Shown here: positions 1 through 11,330 of the stretch, piece after piece
Layout: every line of letters begins with the position of its first letter
Numbering within the stretch: position 1 is the stretch's first letter
Assembly: GCA_963931925.1 (NCBI GenBank)
Contig: OZ007583.1
Coordinates: forward strand, 12,809,633-12,873,632
Length of the DNA: 64,000 bases
From: Onchidella celtica
Taxonomy: Eukaryota; Mollusca; Gastropoda; Systellommatophora; Onchidiidae
Direction of reading: 5' to 3'
Position numbers and translations under genes: made by a program
Notes under the pieces: model-generated
The model's database searches: none
What the model saw: only the letters and a program-made list of their open reading frames with translations
Told to the model about the DNA's origin: nothing

Positions 1-1258
1 TTCTAATATTTTTTTGTGAAATTCCAGCCAAAAGGGAGTTGCAATAGTCAAGCTTTGAAAGTACAAAAGAATTTACTAAAACAGCCGCAGTTTCAGTTGA
101 AATAAGATGTCTGATTTTACCAATTTTCCAGATTTCCATGTATAGAATACGAATGAGGTGACTAACCTGAGATGACATAGAAAGATTTGAATCAATGTAA
201 ACCCCTAGGTTTTTTACTTTTTTTGAAATTTCTATTGAATTAGTGCCAATTATCATCTCAGTTCTGTCCACTTCTTGCAGAACCCGCCCACGGCCTAATA
301 AAATAACCTCAGTTTTATCCTCATTTAGTGCCAGTTTGTTTTGGTTCATCCAGCTTTTAATTTCTGTTATACAGTTTCCAGCCTGCTGCAGAAGGCTGTC
401 AACATCGCATGGCAAGGCAGAACTGTAGAGCTGGGTATCATCAGCATAGAAATGATATTGTAAATTAAATTTCTTTATTTCATGTACAAGTGGAATAGTA
501 TAGATGGTAAACAAAATAGGACCAAGCACTGGGCCTTGTGGTACGCCATACTGAAGCGCATAAGAAAAAGATCTTATTTTGTTGGTTACAACAAATTGGT
601 GGCAATTTGACAGGTAAGATTCGACCCATTTAAGGGCGACCCCTCTGATTCCAAACGATGTTTCTAGCCTTCTGAGCAGGATTTCGTGATCGATGGTGTC
701 GAACGCTGCTGATAGATCCAACAAATTTAGCAGAGTAATATTTCCAGAATCTGCCTTTACTAATATGTCATTCATGATTCTTAATAGTGCAGTTTCAGTA
801 ATGTGGTTACTTCTGTAAGCAGATTGAAATGGTTCCAACAGGTCATTATTTCTCAAATGACACATTAGTTGTTGTAATATCACCTTTTCAAGGATTTTTG
901 AAAGAAAAGGAAGGTTTGAGACGGGTCTATAATTTTTCAACATGTTTTGATCAAGAGTCGTTTTTTTCAAAAGTGGTGTTACCCAGGCTGTTTTAAAATA
1001 ATCAGGGACAGACCCACTTAAAATAGAGTTGTTTATTATTTTTGTAATAGTTGGAACCAGTTCACCAATACAAGATCTAACCAAAAATGTAGGAATAGGA
1101 TCGAGGTCACAACATTTTGATGGCGATGCCATGATGATAGATTTTACAGATTCATTCGACACAACACCAAAAGTGTCTATAGGATTTCCCTGAAACTCAT
1201 CAAAATGATCAATGGCATCAAAACTGTCAAGATTTTCTCGGATAGTTGTAACTTTTTA
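1..1258 (-). pseudogene. LINE reverse transcriptase (3' part missing at window edge)
   Basis: This would copy the LINE RNA into DNA at a nicked target. Reading down the minus strand from 1255 there is an uninterrupted frame to position 1. Visible motifs in order: a fingers segment YRPVSNLPFLSKILEK (about 935-890), the palm-A motif LDLSAAFDTIDH (about 730-690), the GVPQGPVLGPILF box (about 545-505), the catalytic FYADDTQLYSS (about 455-425), then a thumb-side KTEVILLG segment (about 320-290). The only obvious lesion is the TAA at 1256-1258 that separates it from the endonuclease part; the codon is AAA in the expected reading. The frame continues past the window, so length cannot be judged. Confidence 0.9.
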
Positions 1259-2898
1259 ATCAAAATAATCAGCAAAAACATTGGGCAACAAATTGTTCTC
1301 GTAAATTGTGGGTAGAGGTGTTTCCTTTCTTTTCCCTGTGAGTTCATCACAAATACTAAAAAGTTCCTTACAAGATGTAGAATTTTGAAGTTTAGTGACA
1401 TAGAAGTCTTTTTTTGCAAGTTTAATAACACATTTCCATTTGTTCTTCTGGTGTTTGAAAATGTCCTTGTGGACTGTAAGACCTGTCTTTAACCATTTCC
1501 TTTCTGCTTTGCGACATTCTGCTTTGGCTGCTTTGACATCTAGGGTGTACCATGGTGCGAACGGTCTGTTGGAGATTGACCTGGTCTTGATAGGTGCATG
1601 TCGCTGTAGTAGATCTTGCTGGATGTTATTATAAGATGTGATGTCGCCTTCAAAGTTCTCGAGAGCATTGGCCATTTCCGTCTTGAAGGCATTGATGTCG
1701 ATACCTTTTATGTCTCTGGACGACACAACTTTTTTGATATTTGGCTTTGCGAAATCAATATCGAGTACGATGGTTTTATGATCCGAAATGAGTTTTTCTA
1801 GGACGGCGGTGTTGGTGAAGGTGCTCAAGGTTTGTTTGATGATCACTAAATCTAAGATGTGACCAGCTCGATGAGTTGGACATTTGATTATCTGAGACAT
1901 GTTGCATTGGTCGATAAGTTCTTTAAGTCGTTTTACTTCAGATGATGTTTCAGAATCAAAATGAAAATTAAGATCACCCAAAAGAACAGGGTATCCTTTC
2001 TCGCAGGTTAAGCGTGGTAGGAGAACTTCAAGTTCACTCAGAAAATTGGTTTTACTGCCTGACGCTCGATAAATGCAGACAAAATGAAAGACTTTGGTGC
2101 CAAGACTAATGATAGCTCCATAATCTCAAATGTTTCAGATTGGTAGCTAGTTTCCGGTTTAATAACAATTTTTGGTTCAAGTGATTTTCTGAAAATTACA
2201 GCGATCCCGCCTCCAAGACGATTTTTGCGAGGAAAAGATTTAATTTTGAAATTAGGAGGTGTCAGTTCATCTTCAATAATAGCATCACGCTCTTTCACTA
2301 ACCATGTTTCAACGATAAACAGTAAATCTAGATTCTTTTCGTGAATGAGGTCCACAATGTCTTCAGTTTTATTTCTAGATGACTGAGCATTTAAATAACC
2401 AACTCTGATGTGACTGCACTGGTCACGTTCTACATCATCAGTGTCCACTTTGATTAAATTTGCTTTACATACTTGTCTATATCCAGGGAGACAACCATGT
2501 CTACTGGTGATGTTTACTTTAATTCTCTGTTTGCCTCCCCTTCTTGAGCGTTTGGTTGCTGGTATTAAGTTAATTTTGTTGTTTCTTAATCTATGCATTA
2601 CACTAGGTGGTACAATTGCTGTGTTCAAGGGTCTTAAAGCACACAGCTGGTCTCTTGAATAGGCCATTGTGGGATTACACAGTTGTTGACTGAAGGTGTT
2701 CATATTCACTTCACCAAGCACATCAGTGTGCACACCGGTCTCAGTGTGTAAGTGTTCACTTGTCAAAACAATGTTACCTGTACTAGCCATGAGTAGTGAC
2801 AGGCCAAGAATAACACAAGCACAATGGTGGAAATTATTCCAACTTGAAGATCTTAAAATTGATCTGAGAATTTCTGACTTCAATTTCATAATTTTCAC
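1259..2898 (-). pseudogene. LINE apurinic-like (EEP) endonuclease and linker, frameshifted
   Basis: This is the target-nicking domain of the LINE. The first part (2898 to about 2110) has a variable N-terminal region, then VGYLNAQS and LLFIVETW, which carry the conserved Asn and Glu of the EEP fold, and the RLGGGIAVIF strand. The second part (about 2110 to 1259) continues in another frame with VFHFVCIYR, LLGDLNFHFD and SDHKTIVLDI, the Asp/Asn and SDH catalytic positions. A frameshift near 2100-2130 splits the two, so the product is not made as one chain. Downstream is the basic linker leading to RT. The start at 2898 is only the first Met; no ORF1 protein is visible upstream. Confidence 0.85.
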
Positions 2899-3050
2899 AA
2901 TATTTTTTCACACATGAATTCACTGAAACCTAATAAACATGCTGGTATAAAAATCCAAAAGAAAGCCGATGTTGATCAGGAACAACAAGTAATAAAATGC
3001 AGAGCACAAAAAGGCTGCCAACCGGCGCACTGTGTCATACATACTCCCCA
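2899..3050. other. Junction sequence between LINE and element A1
   Basis: About 150 bases with no recognisable homology. It may be LINE 5' UTR or the original 3' partner of the A1 recombination; its right end is sharp because the duplicated gag block begins at 3051. Confidence 0.4.
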
Positions 3051-5186
3051 GTCCTTGGCCTCATCGATCGGCAATCGACAGAAGCACTCCAGAGCTCTCC
3101 CAGTCAGCAGGGCAGACAGTGATGTCGTCCAGGTGGATCTGGGCCAATCCGCTGTCTCGGCAAATGGGATGTCTGCCACTGGCATACTCTGCAAATGCAC
3201 CTTAGGAGTCGCTCCCTTGTTCACTGTCCTCTGGCAGATGTCACATGAGCGGCAGTATCTCGCGACGTCACCTTCGATACCAGGCCAGTAAAAATTGCTC
3301 ATCACCCTGTCCTTCGTCTTCTTCACGCCGAGATGTCCTCCGACGATAGAATCATGGGCAACGCTCATTACATACTCCCTCAGTTTCTCGGGTAGTACCA
3401 CTTGTCTTGTGATCGTGGCCTGTTTTATGTCCTTATAAATCCTGTACAGTACACCTCCGTGTCTCTCGAAGTGTACGGACTTATTGCCTCTGTTGGTCGG
3501 AATTTTCTTCTGCCCCAACTTCTTGAGGTCTTCGTCTTCTTCCTGGAGTCGGATGAGTTCCTTCCTATCCACTCCCGCGTGCCGTTCTGCCCTCGGCACC
3601 CTCAGCGACGTAGACTGGTCCTTCCTCTTCTCCTGGGCCCTCGTGGTCACCGCTCCTACCATCACCTCGGTATCAGGGTCGTACGGGTCCTTCGCTCCGT
3701 CCACGTTCCCGACTACTAGGTCGCAGATGGTCTCCGGGAGACACAGTGCCGTCATTCTGCCCGTCAGGCAAGGCGTCTTCACGTCGATAACGGCTTCCTC
3801 CGCCGCTAGCAAGGAGTTATCGATCCTCGCGATGAGTTTCTTCCCACCGGTGAGCTGTCCGTCGTCCACCAGTGATCGCCGCGCCACTACACCTTCACAG
3901 CCGGTATCTCTTAGGACGTCTACTGCTCGATTTCCAATCAAGCCCTTCATCATTGGTAACTTCAGCTTCTCCACGGTCCTTCCGTCACTGCATCCTCCGC
4001 ACGTAACAGGCCCCGCTAACTGGAGCTTCCCGTCCTTCATTACCGCTTGAACGTTGATGCTGGTGTCAGCCGTCGTCGCATCCTGTCTCGACGACTCGTC
4101 CACCGCTATAACTACGGCCGCTGCCGTCTTGTTCGGCTTGCCTCGCCCCGTATCCTTCTGGGCTGGACACATTCTCCGAACGTGGCCTGGCTTTCCACAA
4201 AGGTAACATTTCAACTCACCTTTGCCGTTTATCTTGGTACGACACTCCGTCGCCTTATGTCCCGGCCTCTGGCACCTATGGCAGACCTGTAGACTTCTGT
4301 CTCCGTTGGGCCTCTGTCGCACTGGCCGGCTCTGCAGTCTGGCGCTTCCTCTGAGTGTCCGGTTCCTCGCTACCAGGAACGCCTCCGCTGAGTCTGCGAC
4401 GTCCTGTAGCGTCTTTGGCTTCCTCTCCCTCACATGGGTCGCAAGGTCTGGTGGGCAAACATCCATAAACTGCTCTCTAACGAACAGGTCCCTCACTCCT
4501 TCGTAGATCTTCTCCGTCTTTGATAGCTTTATCCACCTCTCTAGGTAAGTCTTGATCCTAGTTAGAAACATCCCGACATCTTCTCCATCTTCAGGCTTAC
4601 CTTGTCTGAACATGAGTCTGTAACCGTCCTCTGACGGGTTATACCTCTTCTGCAAAGCTTCCTTGACTTTGTCGTAGTCCTTGGCCTCATCGATCGGCAA
4701 TCGACAGAAGCACTCCAGAGCTCTCCCAGTCAGCAGGGCAGACAGTGATGTCGTCCAGGTGGATCTGGGCCAGTCCGCTGTCTCGGCAAACCTCTCAAAA
4801 CGAAGTAGCCAGCTATCAAGGTCGTCCTTCCCATCCTGAAATGCAGGTAGCTTGGGTCTCTTGGAACTGGCGTGGTCGCTGGTCCCCTGCGTCGACTGGC
4901 CTCCACGCTGATGGCGGATCCTCTCCATCTCCAGCTCGTGGTTCATCTTTTCTCTTTCCAGCTGTCATTGAGCCTCCTTGTCCTGAGCCTGTCGTTGAGC
5001 CCCCTTCTCCTGAGCCTGTCGTTGAGCCTCCTTCTCCTGAGCCTGTCTTTCCATCTTCAGTTGCTCCATGCGCTCTTGCCTCTCTCTTTCCTCCTTTAGG
5101 CCTTCACGGATGTAATCCTGTCTCTCCTTCCCAGTGAGCTCCAAGGCACCTGCTTCCTGGCCAAGCCTCCCAATAGCCTCTGACAT
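2976..5186 (-). pseudogene. A1 gag-protease-integrase (zinc finger) polyprotein, broken
   Basis: Gag builds the particle, the protease cuts the polyprotein, and the integrase finger helps bind DNA. From Met 5186 there is a Gln/Glu-rich coiled coil with RQAQEKEAQ-type repeats, cut by a TGA at 4965-4967 where A2 has CGA (Arg), a CpG-to-TpG change. The frame then stays open from 4964. It holds a SCAN/capsid-like region (KLPAFQDGKDDLDSW to RALECF), two zinc knuckles (CHRCQRPGHKATEC, CYLCGKPGHVRRMC), the protease motif VLRDTGCEG, and the integrase H2C2 finger ending CRSCDICQ. After MPVADIPF the frame re-enters gag (AETADWPRS...) and ends in unrelated residues at 2976. No RT domain is present. Confidence 0.9.
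3051..3164 (-). repeat. Duplicated 114-bp gag block (partner 4677-4790)
   Basis: The block from gtccttggcctcatcg to tctcggcaaa occurs at 3051-3164 and 4677-4790 in the same orientation. By eye there is one difference (gccaatcc versus gccagtcc). The second copy is fused in frame to the end of the integrase zinc finger; the join shares only about three bases (ttt). Confidence 0.9.
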
Positions 5187-5276
5187 GTTGTGGATATCCT
5201 CGATGATCTTTACACAATTTACTGTACTTTAGAAACGCTTCGATGGTCTGAGTTGAATCTGTTCTGATCTGATCGG

Positions 5277-5294
5277 ATCCCGGACGAGCCCCCA
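5277..5294 (-). promoter_or_regulatory. Primer-binding site of A1, tRNA-Pro type
   Basis: Read on the minus strand, this is an 18-base sequence beginning TGGGGGCTCGTCC. It is complementary to the 3' end (with CCA) of metazoan tRNA-Pro and sits three bases inside the LTR. It is the same primer type as murine leukaemia virus. Confidence 0.85.
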
Positions 5295-5297
5295 ATA

Positions 5298-5915
5298 TGT
5301 AACAGTTGATGCAAATTTTCAGCACGTTATAATGGGGAGAGTCAGATGAACTGATCGTCTACCCCTTAAAAACGAAACTGTCTCGAACTGTTATAGAAAT
5401 AAATAACAGGATCCGATGAACAATTTAATACTAACGTTTAATAACTGTAAACAAGAGCTGATATCCACAAGTTACTTACACCTAGCTAGCCGGGAAGATA
5501 CACTTCTAACTATGACTGGATTTGAACACCTACGATTTGCACCTTACGATTTTCACCCACGATTTGCACCACTCCTACTCGCCTGGCCCTCCTTATATAT
5601 ATTCTGTCCAGGAACGTTCAGGAAGCGGCTTAACCGCCCCATAAGCACGAGACAGACCTAGATCGTTCGGGACACATACAAGCCACCCAATCGTACACAG
5701 ACACGTCACAGAATTACATCACTCAAGGTCGACCTAGCGTAATCTCGGACACTGCAGTTCCTTCCAGACCTTCTAGATTTTCTACAGTGAAACAAACAAG
5801 CCACATCAAAGAGAAATACCGGCCTTGCTGGCGAGAGGGGGGAGGAAGGTCGCCGAGTGAGACTCGCCAAGCGGGGGTGAGAAAATATCGATCGTTCAAC
5901 TAGTGGGACGCTACA
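5298..5915 (-). repeat. 5' LTR of A1
   Basis: 618 bases; on the minus strand it starts TGTAGCGTCCC and ends CTGTTACA. It matches the LTR at 33758-34358 along its length, including a TATA-like TATATATAAGG (about 5590-5602). The outward flank is tctat. No partner LTR survives on the other side of A1, so no TSD can be checked. Confidence 0.9.
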
Positions 5916-6194
5916 TCTATGCACTATTCATTCTCTTCATTCTTTTTCTTCTTGGTGTTTTTTTCCTTCTATCATTACTCGTAGGACAATAAACACCTTG
6001 AAAAAAGCAATCTAATGAGATGGTTTGATGCCCGGTGATGTAAATTTTATGCCTTCTAAATTTAGACTTTGCAGTTGATTACAACATATATTAATAATAT
6101 AATACAATATAATGACACTTAAAACGTGATTCCTCTACTTCCTCGACTGACATATTTTAAGTTCTATGAACTCAGTAGGCCTATATATCTCTCT
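5916..6194. other. Non-coding stretch
   Basis: T-rich sequence between the A1 LTR and a LINE fragment. No gene, repeat or terminal motif recognised. Confidence 0.5.
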
Positions 6195-6380
6195 CTCTAT
6201 CTACCCCGTAGTTCTGTGGACCGTTTGGGACGCCACAGGTGACCTGGCAACCAGCATCCTCCAATCCTCTCGGTTTTCTGACCTCCTGATTGTATCGCTC
6301 AACCTCAAGCCCGTCCATTCTGGGATATTGTCCTCCAGTCTCTTCCTCTGTCTGCCTCTACTTCTTCCTCCTGCTGTTAA
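6195..6380 (-). pseudogene. 3' end of a non-LTR retrotransposon ORF
   Basis: The minus strand encodes a segment containing RLEDNIPEWTGLRLSD followed by NREDWRMLVARSPVASQ. The pattern (basic run, W/L-E-D-N-I-x-E-W-T-G, then W-R-x-L-V) is the typical C-terminus of many animal endonuclease-RT ORFs. Only this tail is present, without start or catalytic motifs. It lies just upstream of the orphan exon at 6569. Confidence 0.65.
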
Positions 6381-6568
6381 GCATTCTCCTTTCGAGACTC
6401 GCTTTAAACTACCTGTTTATCCAGTCGTTGATTTACCTAACCACCCACCACTCTTCCTCACCCCATCAACCCCTCCCCGGTTCTTCTGGGTTTTTTTTTT
6501 CTCACTTTTTTTTTTTTTTTTTTACATCGGCGAGTTATTAATTATGTCATTTTACCTTCCTCTTCTAG

Positions 6569-6756
6569 TCGTTTACATCATCATCTGTGTTATTTGCTGG
6601 AGGACCGAGGTAAAAGAGGCAAGGCTGTGGGACCTTGGATACTCTTTTGGACTTAGCGTCGCTGGAGGGATTCTACTTCTACAGGGAGGAGTTATAATAT
6701 TTATTGGAGGGAGACAACATGCTGCAGGAGGCAGGGAAACTATAAACTTGAGCTGA
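6569..6756 (+). pseudogene. Orphan last exon of a claudin/PMP22-like gene
   Basis: A polypyrimidine-AG acceptor (cctcttctag) precedes an open segment beginning in phase 1. It encodes the end of TM3 (VYIIICVICW) and TM4 (GYSFGLSVAGGILLLQGG), then a short polar tail to TGA at 6754-6756. It is clearly homologous to the last exon of the minus-strand gene at 16507-16353, including the acceptor context and about 80 bases of 3' flank. No matching upstream exons are visible on this strand; the preceding DNA is LINE and LTR scrap. It is therefore either a partial duplicate or a gene cut off by insertions. Confidence 0.7.
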
Positions 6757-6844
6757 CCTCAACCTCACAGAGCCGAGAACTAGTTCCTTACAATACATCT
6801 CTTGTAGGAGGCCACTAGTGTTTGAAATACAAGACTGTATTGTT

Positions 6845-7325
6845 ATGTAACAGTTGTTTGGAAGAATGGAAGATTGAACACTATCATGTCATGCAACAGT
6901 TGTTTGGAAGACAGATTGTCCTGTTTCATGTCATGTAACAGTTGGTTGGAAGATAGAACAGTGTCATCTCATGCAGAAGCTGGTTGAAATATAAAACAAT
7001 GTCATGACATGTAACCGTTGTTTGTGATATAAAACAGTCTTTTGTCATGTAACCGTTACTTCTGATATAGAACAGTGTCTTGTCATGTAACCGTAGTTTG
7101 TGATATAGAACAGTGTCATGTCATGTAACCGTTACTTGTGATATAGAACAGTGTCATGTCATGTAACAGTTACTTGTGATATAGAACAGTGTCAAGTCAT
7201 GTAACCGTTACTTGTGATATAGAACAGTGTCATGTAATGTAACCGTTACTTGTGATATAGAACAGTGTCATGTCATGTAACCGTTACTTGTGATATAGAA
7301 CAGTGTCATGTCATGTAACCGTTGT
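6845..7325 (+). repeat. Minisatellite, about 38-bp unit
   Basis: About thirteen tandem units such as tcatgtaaccgttacttgtg followed by atatagaacagtg. The early units are more divergent and shorter; units between about 7080 and 7320 are nearly identical. A related array lies in inverted orientation at 15925-16250 next to the paralogous exon. Confidence 0.9.
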
Positions 7326-7359
7326 TAAATCATAACTATAATAATTGTAAGAAACGCGT

Positions 7360-7570
7360 TTCTCTCTCTCTCTCTCTCTCTTTCTCAACCTTCTCACTCG
7401 TTGTCTGTGTCTCTCGCTCTTTCTCTTCTCTGTCGCTGTCTTTCTCTGTTCTCTATCTCCTCTGTCTCTTCCTCCCAATCTCCCTTACTCACCTCTCTTT
7501 CTATGTTCTCTCTCATCCCCGTCTCTCTCTTTTTCTCTCTCTCTTTCTCTCCCACGGTGTGATGAGTGTG
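7360..7570 (+). repeat. CT-rich low-complexity tract
   Basis: Degenerate (TC)n, about 210 bases, no coding meaning despite an open frame. Confidence 0.8.
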
Positions 7571-7829
7571 TGTGTCATGTCTCTGTGTGTATATATATAC
7601 ATGTGTTTTCTAACCGCAAAGGAAGAATCCGAATATTGAACTGTCGACATTTACAAGAAAAATGATAGACAAAGGCATTCAGAGAAATGTAGGGAACTGT
7701 TCCTTCAACCTCACTTTGCGACACATTGCCTAGGACGATTAATGTTGTCAAATGTCAGTAGAAATTAAACTACCTGCCATTAAATTGTCTTTCAATCATG
7801 TTTTAAAATGATAAGGCCAATGATAATAA

Positions 7830-7846
7830 TAAAATATCTATCTATG

Positions 7847-7899
<53 letters not shown>
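7830..7899 (+). repeat. TATC microsatellite flanking the DIRS-like element
   Basis: (TATC)n abuts the left end of the DIRS-like element at 7900. The same tetranucleotide resumes at 13205 on its right side. Confidence 0.9.
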
Positions 7900-7901
<2 letters not shown>

Positions 7902-8533
7902 TCTACTTCGGAACTGTCCGTAAGTTCCGGGAATCAATGAGAGAGAGTGTCCTGCGCACGCATCATTCATTGTGTTCCGCCAACGCATCATGGCTACCGT
8001 GAATTCAACGAAATGCTCGTGAATTTGGATATATATTCTCTAGTTTCATTCTAGTGGTGGTGTTCGGAAAGTCTTGAAGTGTTACATATCCCTCCGTTTT
8101 CCTTCGGGAACCAATTGGGAAGTGCTTACGGATTCCAGACGGATACTTTCTGAGTCTGGTAACATTGCCCTTGTCGTTTGAAAACGCGGGGTTTTACCCA
8201 GCCAGTTGCTAGTTTGGCCTGGTCTGGAGGGCGAAAGCCGATCTAGATCTAGCCTAGTTTTCTAGATCTAGATCTAGTTCTCTAGCTAGATAAGGATTCT
8301 GATCTATGGTTTGCCCGTAACTGTGATTTGGTCTAGATCTATCTACTGGAGACGGGTGTACGATTTCGATCGGGAATGCAAAGCATTGTTAGACTAGATT
8401 TCTAGTTCTAGATCTACTGACCTAGATTCTAGATTTTGGGTTTTTACGCACTAAGTGCAATTTGACTTCTCTGTTTCCATTAATATTATTTCAACTGGTT
8501 ACACTACCCCCTATCTGTGAATCAAAGATCTCA

Positions 8534-9608
8534 ATGGCTGACAACACAAAGCAACTTAGCCTTTCGGCTATGTTCAAGGGATCTAAGAAGTTTCTTAGGG
8601 AATCAGAATCAGAAGGGGGATCTGAATCTGGAAAAGAAACGGGAAAGGCACAAACAACTTTGGAGACTGCTAAAACATCTAGGAGTGCTAGATCCAGATC
8701 GAACAGTGGATCTGAACGCATTTCGGGAGAAGGACCTGACGAGGGACCCTCAACCTCGAATTTTGAAACACTTAAAGATGAAATGGGGGGGGGGGGGAAT
8801 TAAGACAGCTATTAGTTCTATAAAGCAAGCTCTAGTCTTCCTTTTAGAAGGAGACAGATGTAGATCTAGATCCACTGAGAGAAGAGCCGGAAGGAAGAGG
8901 GGATTTTTGAACGACAATGAGTCTGAGTCAGGACATAAAGGGAAGAAGAAGAAATACATTACAGATTCTGAAGAATCAGAAGAGAGAGAAATAAGTCCCA
9001 AACGACCCTCTAGGCCTAAAATCATAGAGAAAGCGAAAGCATCAAGTCCAAAGCAGGGAAAGTCGAGAACAGGCATGATGGACTTTAATTCAGATTCAGA
9101 CTCTGAAAATCCTTCATCTATGTACCAGAATGTTAGTGATTCAGAGGAGGAATTTCGCCAATGGTTTAAGAAAGAAGAGCCAGTAGGGAAGGAAATCAAT
9201 AAACAGTTGGTAGACACCATCGATGCTGGATTAAGAGAGGTGATGGATTTCAACAAAGTGAAGGAAGTCTTCGAGAAATACCCTGTTCCAGCCAACTGTA
9301 GGGCACTATGTGTCCCTAAAACAAACTTTGAAATCTGGAAGCAACTTCCCAAAAGACAAAGGCAGAGGGATGAAAAATTACAAAAAACACAGACAATGGC
9401 AGTGAAAGGTCTTACGGCAGCTGTCCAACTTAAGAACATCTTAAGACAAGCTAGGAAAAATAAGAAAGCAATCGACATCAAACATTATGAGGGAATTGCT
9501 GAGGACATTATAAAGATGAAATCTTCATGTGTCACGGAAATAAGTCAGAGAAGAAAAGGAGGGATAAGGGACAACATAACGAAAGGAATACAAACCCCTC
9601 TGCAACAA
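8534..9608 (+). pseudogene. DIRS ORF1 (gag-like), frameshifted at a poly-G
   Basis: Likely structural protein of the element. Met at 8534 (MADNTKQLSLSAMFKG) opens a Ser/Glu-rich disordered region with many SESE and SRS clusters. The frame changes at an eleven-to-twelve-G run (about 8787-8798). The second half carries acidic DSDSENPS and SDSEEEF patches. It ends with the conserved DIRS ORF1 block ALCVPKTNFEIWKQLP, RDEKLQKTQ and KGLTAAVQLK (about 9300-9430). The homopolymer frameshift may be real or a sequencing artefact. A stop at 9609 ends the frame. A basic segment in a third frame (9634-9897, GDNLSRKVDDLNKTSKI) looks like the normal continuation, so another frameshift lies near 9600. Confidence 0.75.
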
Positions 9609-9899
9609 TAAACGGAAAGACGATGAGGGATCCTTGGAATTGTTGTTTGGGGACAATTTGTCCCGAAAGGTAGACGATCTTAATAAGACAAGCAAAATTA
9701 CTAACCAACTGAGCATGGCTCCAAAAAACTGGAAGGAGAACCGAAGGGACCGTCAGTCGTCCGGTTCAGCAAAACCAAAAACAAACTGGCGGGGACAACA
9801 GCATCAGTTTCCATGGACAAAGGAAGGAGGAGGAGGAGAGTACAAAAACGCAAACAAACAGTGGAGAAATCAGAAGGGGAAAGGACAATGGAAATAAAT

Positions 9900-10682
9900 A
9901 ATAAGGTGCATATAAATGATGACACACCCTCTTTAAGAAATACAGAAGAGAATTTTATGGGAGGAAAGCTACAGTACCACATAGATGTATGGGAAACTCT
10001 TACATCTGATGGAAATATCTTAGGATACATAAAAGGTGTTAGAATATCATTTGAACTATCAGATGAATCAGAACTGAAAAATAAACAAGAAATTAACTTT
10101 TCAAAAGAGGAACGGTTGTTGGTGGAGAAGGAAGTTCAATCGTTTTTGAAGAAAAGAATTATTTCTGAAGTAAAAGCAGACAATTTGGAAGGCAAGAGCC
10201 TTTTGCTCTCGAATATATTTCTAAGACCCAAAGATGATGGATCCTTTAGAATGATTCTAAATTTAAAAAACTTCAATGAAATTATAGAGAAACAGCATTT
10301 CAAAATGGAATCTCTTACTTCAGCTCTTAATCTAGTCACAAAAAATGTTTATTTTGCAAAAATTGACTTGAAAGACGCTTACTATTCAATAGCGGTGGAT
10401 AAAGAGTTTCGGAAATTATTTCGCTTCAAATTTCGCGAGAAATTATATGAATTTAATTGTCTCCCACAAGGCTTCAGAGATGCACCTAGAATTTTCACAA
10501 AATTATTAAAGGTCCGCTTATCAAAATTAAGGGCACTAGGACACATTATCTCAGCTTACCTGGATGATTTACTCATTATAGGAGATGACTTCTCAGAATG
10601 CCTAGATAGCGTCAACGAGACTGCAAATTTATTAGATAAACTAGGATTCACTATTAACACTGGGAAGTCGGTCAAATTATAG
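9900..10682 (+). pseudogene. DIRS reverse transcriptase
   Basis: The domain begins near GGKLQYHIDVWETLTSD (about 9961), the usual start of DIRS RT. It continues with FLRPKDDGSFRMILNLKNFN, FAKIDLKDAYYSIAV (catalytic Asp), LPQGFRDAPRIF and AYLDDLLIIGDD (YLDD catalytic box, about 10557-10590). The frame stops at 10680. In the next frame DFLGFTIDSKDMTV carries on into RNase H, so a small deletion near 10665-10680 disrupts the ORF. RT copies the element RNA; in DIRS elements the product is a circle used by the recombinase. Confidence 0.9.
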
Positions 10683-11330
10683 ATTTTCTAGGGTTTACTA
10701 TTGACTCGAAAGACATGACAGTGAGGCCCACAGATAAAAAGATGAGGAATATAAAGGAAATTTGTGGAACCTTCTTTAAAAAGAAACAACTTTCCATCAG
10801 AGAACTATCTATGGTGATAGGGAAACTAGTTGCAGACGCCCCAGGGAACAGATTTGCCCATATATTTTTTAAAAGGATTGAGAATTATAGAAATAAGAAA
10901 TTAAAGGAATTCAAGGGCAATTATGAGGCTATCATTGAACTCACAAAGCCAGTGGAAAATGATTTAAAATGGTGGGTTCTAAACGTGAATAATTACCCAA
11001 AGAGCATCCAAGAAGAAGAATTTTCTAGAACTGTTTATACAGATGCCAGCCTATGGGGCTGGGGAGCAACTTGTGGGAATAATAAAACAGGAGGAGCTTG
11101 GACTGCACAGGAACGGCTACTGCACATTAACCCTTTAGAACTCTTAGCAGTCAAAATGGGATTGTTATGTTTTTGTAAGGAGGCACATATTCAGTGACAA
11201 TACAGTTACAGTCACTGGTATCAATAAAGTGGGAAAGATGGACTTAATGATATTATAAGAGATTATATATGGATCTTTGCTCTAGAAAGAGATCTGACGC
11301 TTACTGCTTCTCATATTCCTGGAATACTTA
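10683..11330 (+). pseudogene. DIRS RNase H domain
   Basis: After DFLGFTIDS the connection region is followed by TVYTDASLWGWGATC (catalytic Asp, about 11034), NPLELLAVKMGL (Glu) and, after a frameshift near 11195, FSDNTVTVTGIN (Asp). A second frameshift near 11235 precedes ERDLTLTASHIPGILN, the usual C-terminal His motif. The order and spacing match DIRS/Ty3-type RNase H. Two frameshifts mean no intact product. Confidence 0.85.

Larger units (their letters stand above)
1..2910 (-). mobile_element. Non-LTR retrotransposon (LINE), Jockey/CR1/L2-like, running off the left edge
   Basis: On the minus strand an EEP-type endonuclease (about 2898 to 1800) is followed by a linker and a reverse transcriptase reaching position 1. 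This endonuclease-then-RT order and the RT box FYADDTQLY are typical of the Jockey/CR1/L2 group, though the clade cannot be fixed without a tree. The 3' end lies outside the window. Two lesions break the frame: a frameshift near 2100-2130 and a stop at 1256-1258. The right boundary is uncertain: coding homology stops at about 2898, and family-A LTR-element sequence begins at 3051. Confidence 0.9.
3051..5915 (-). mobile_element. LTR retrotransposon A1 (Gmr1-like Ty3/gypsy), truncated and chimeric
   Basis: Minus-strand copy of family A: 5' LTR (5298-5915), tRNA-Pro primer site (5277-5294), gag from 5186, protease, then integrase zinc finger. It ends in an abnormal join to a second copy of a 114-bp gag block (3051-3164). 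The integrase core, RT, RNase H and 3' LTR are missing. The integrase finger follows the protease directly, as in A2, so RT must have been downstream of integrase. Protein similarity to A2 (33758 onward, opposite strand) is very high by eye. Confidence 0.92.

Noticed and set aside
6845-7325. CRISPR-like array
   Set aside because: Units are contiguous without unique spacers and the context is eukaryotic; it is a minisatellite.
7322-7639. 105-residue Ser/Leu-rich open frame
   Set aside because: Translation of a CT-rich low-complexity tract.
9701-10030. Antisense open frames over the DIRS coding region (also 8750-9481)
   Set aside because: Shadow frames of the plus-strand element genes.
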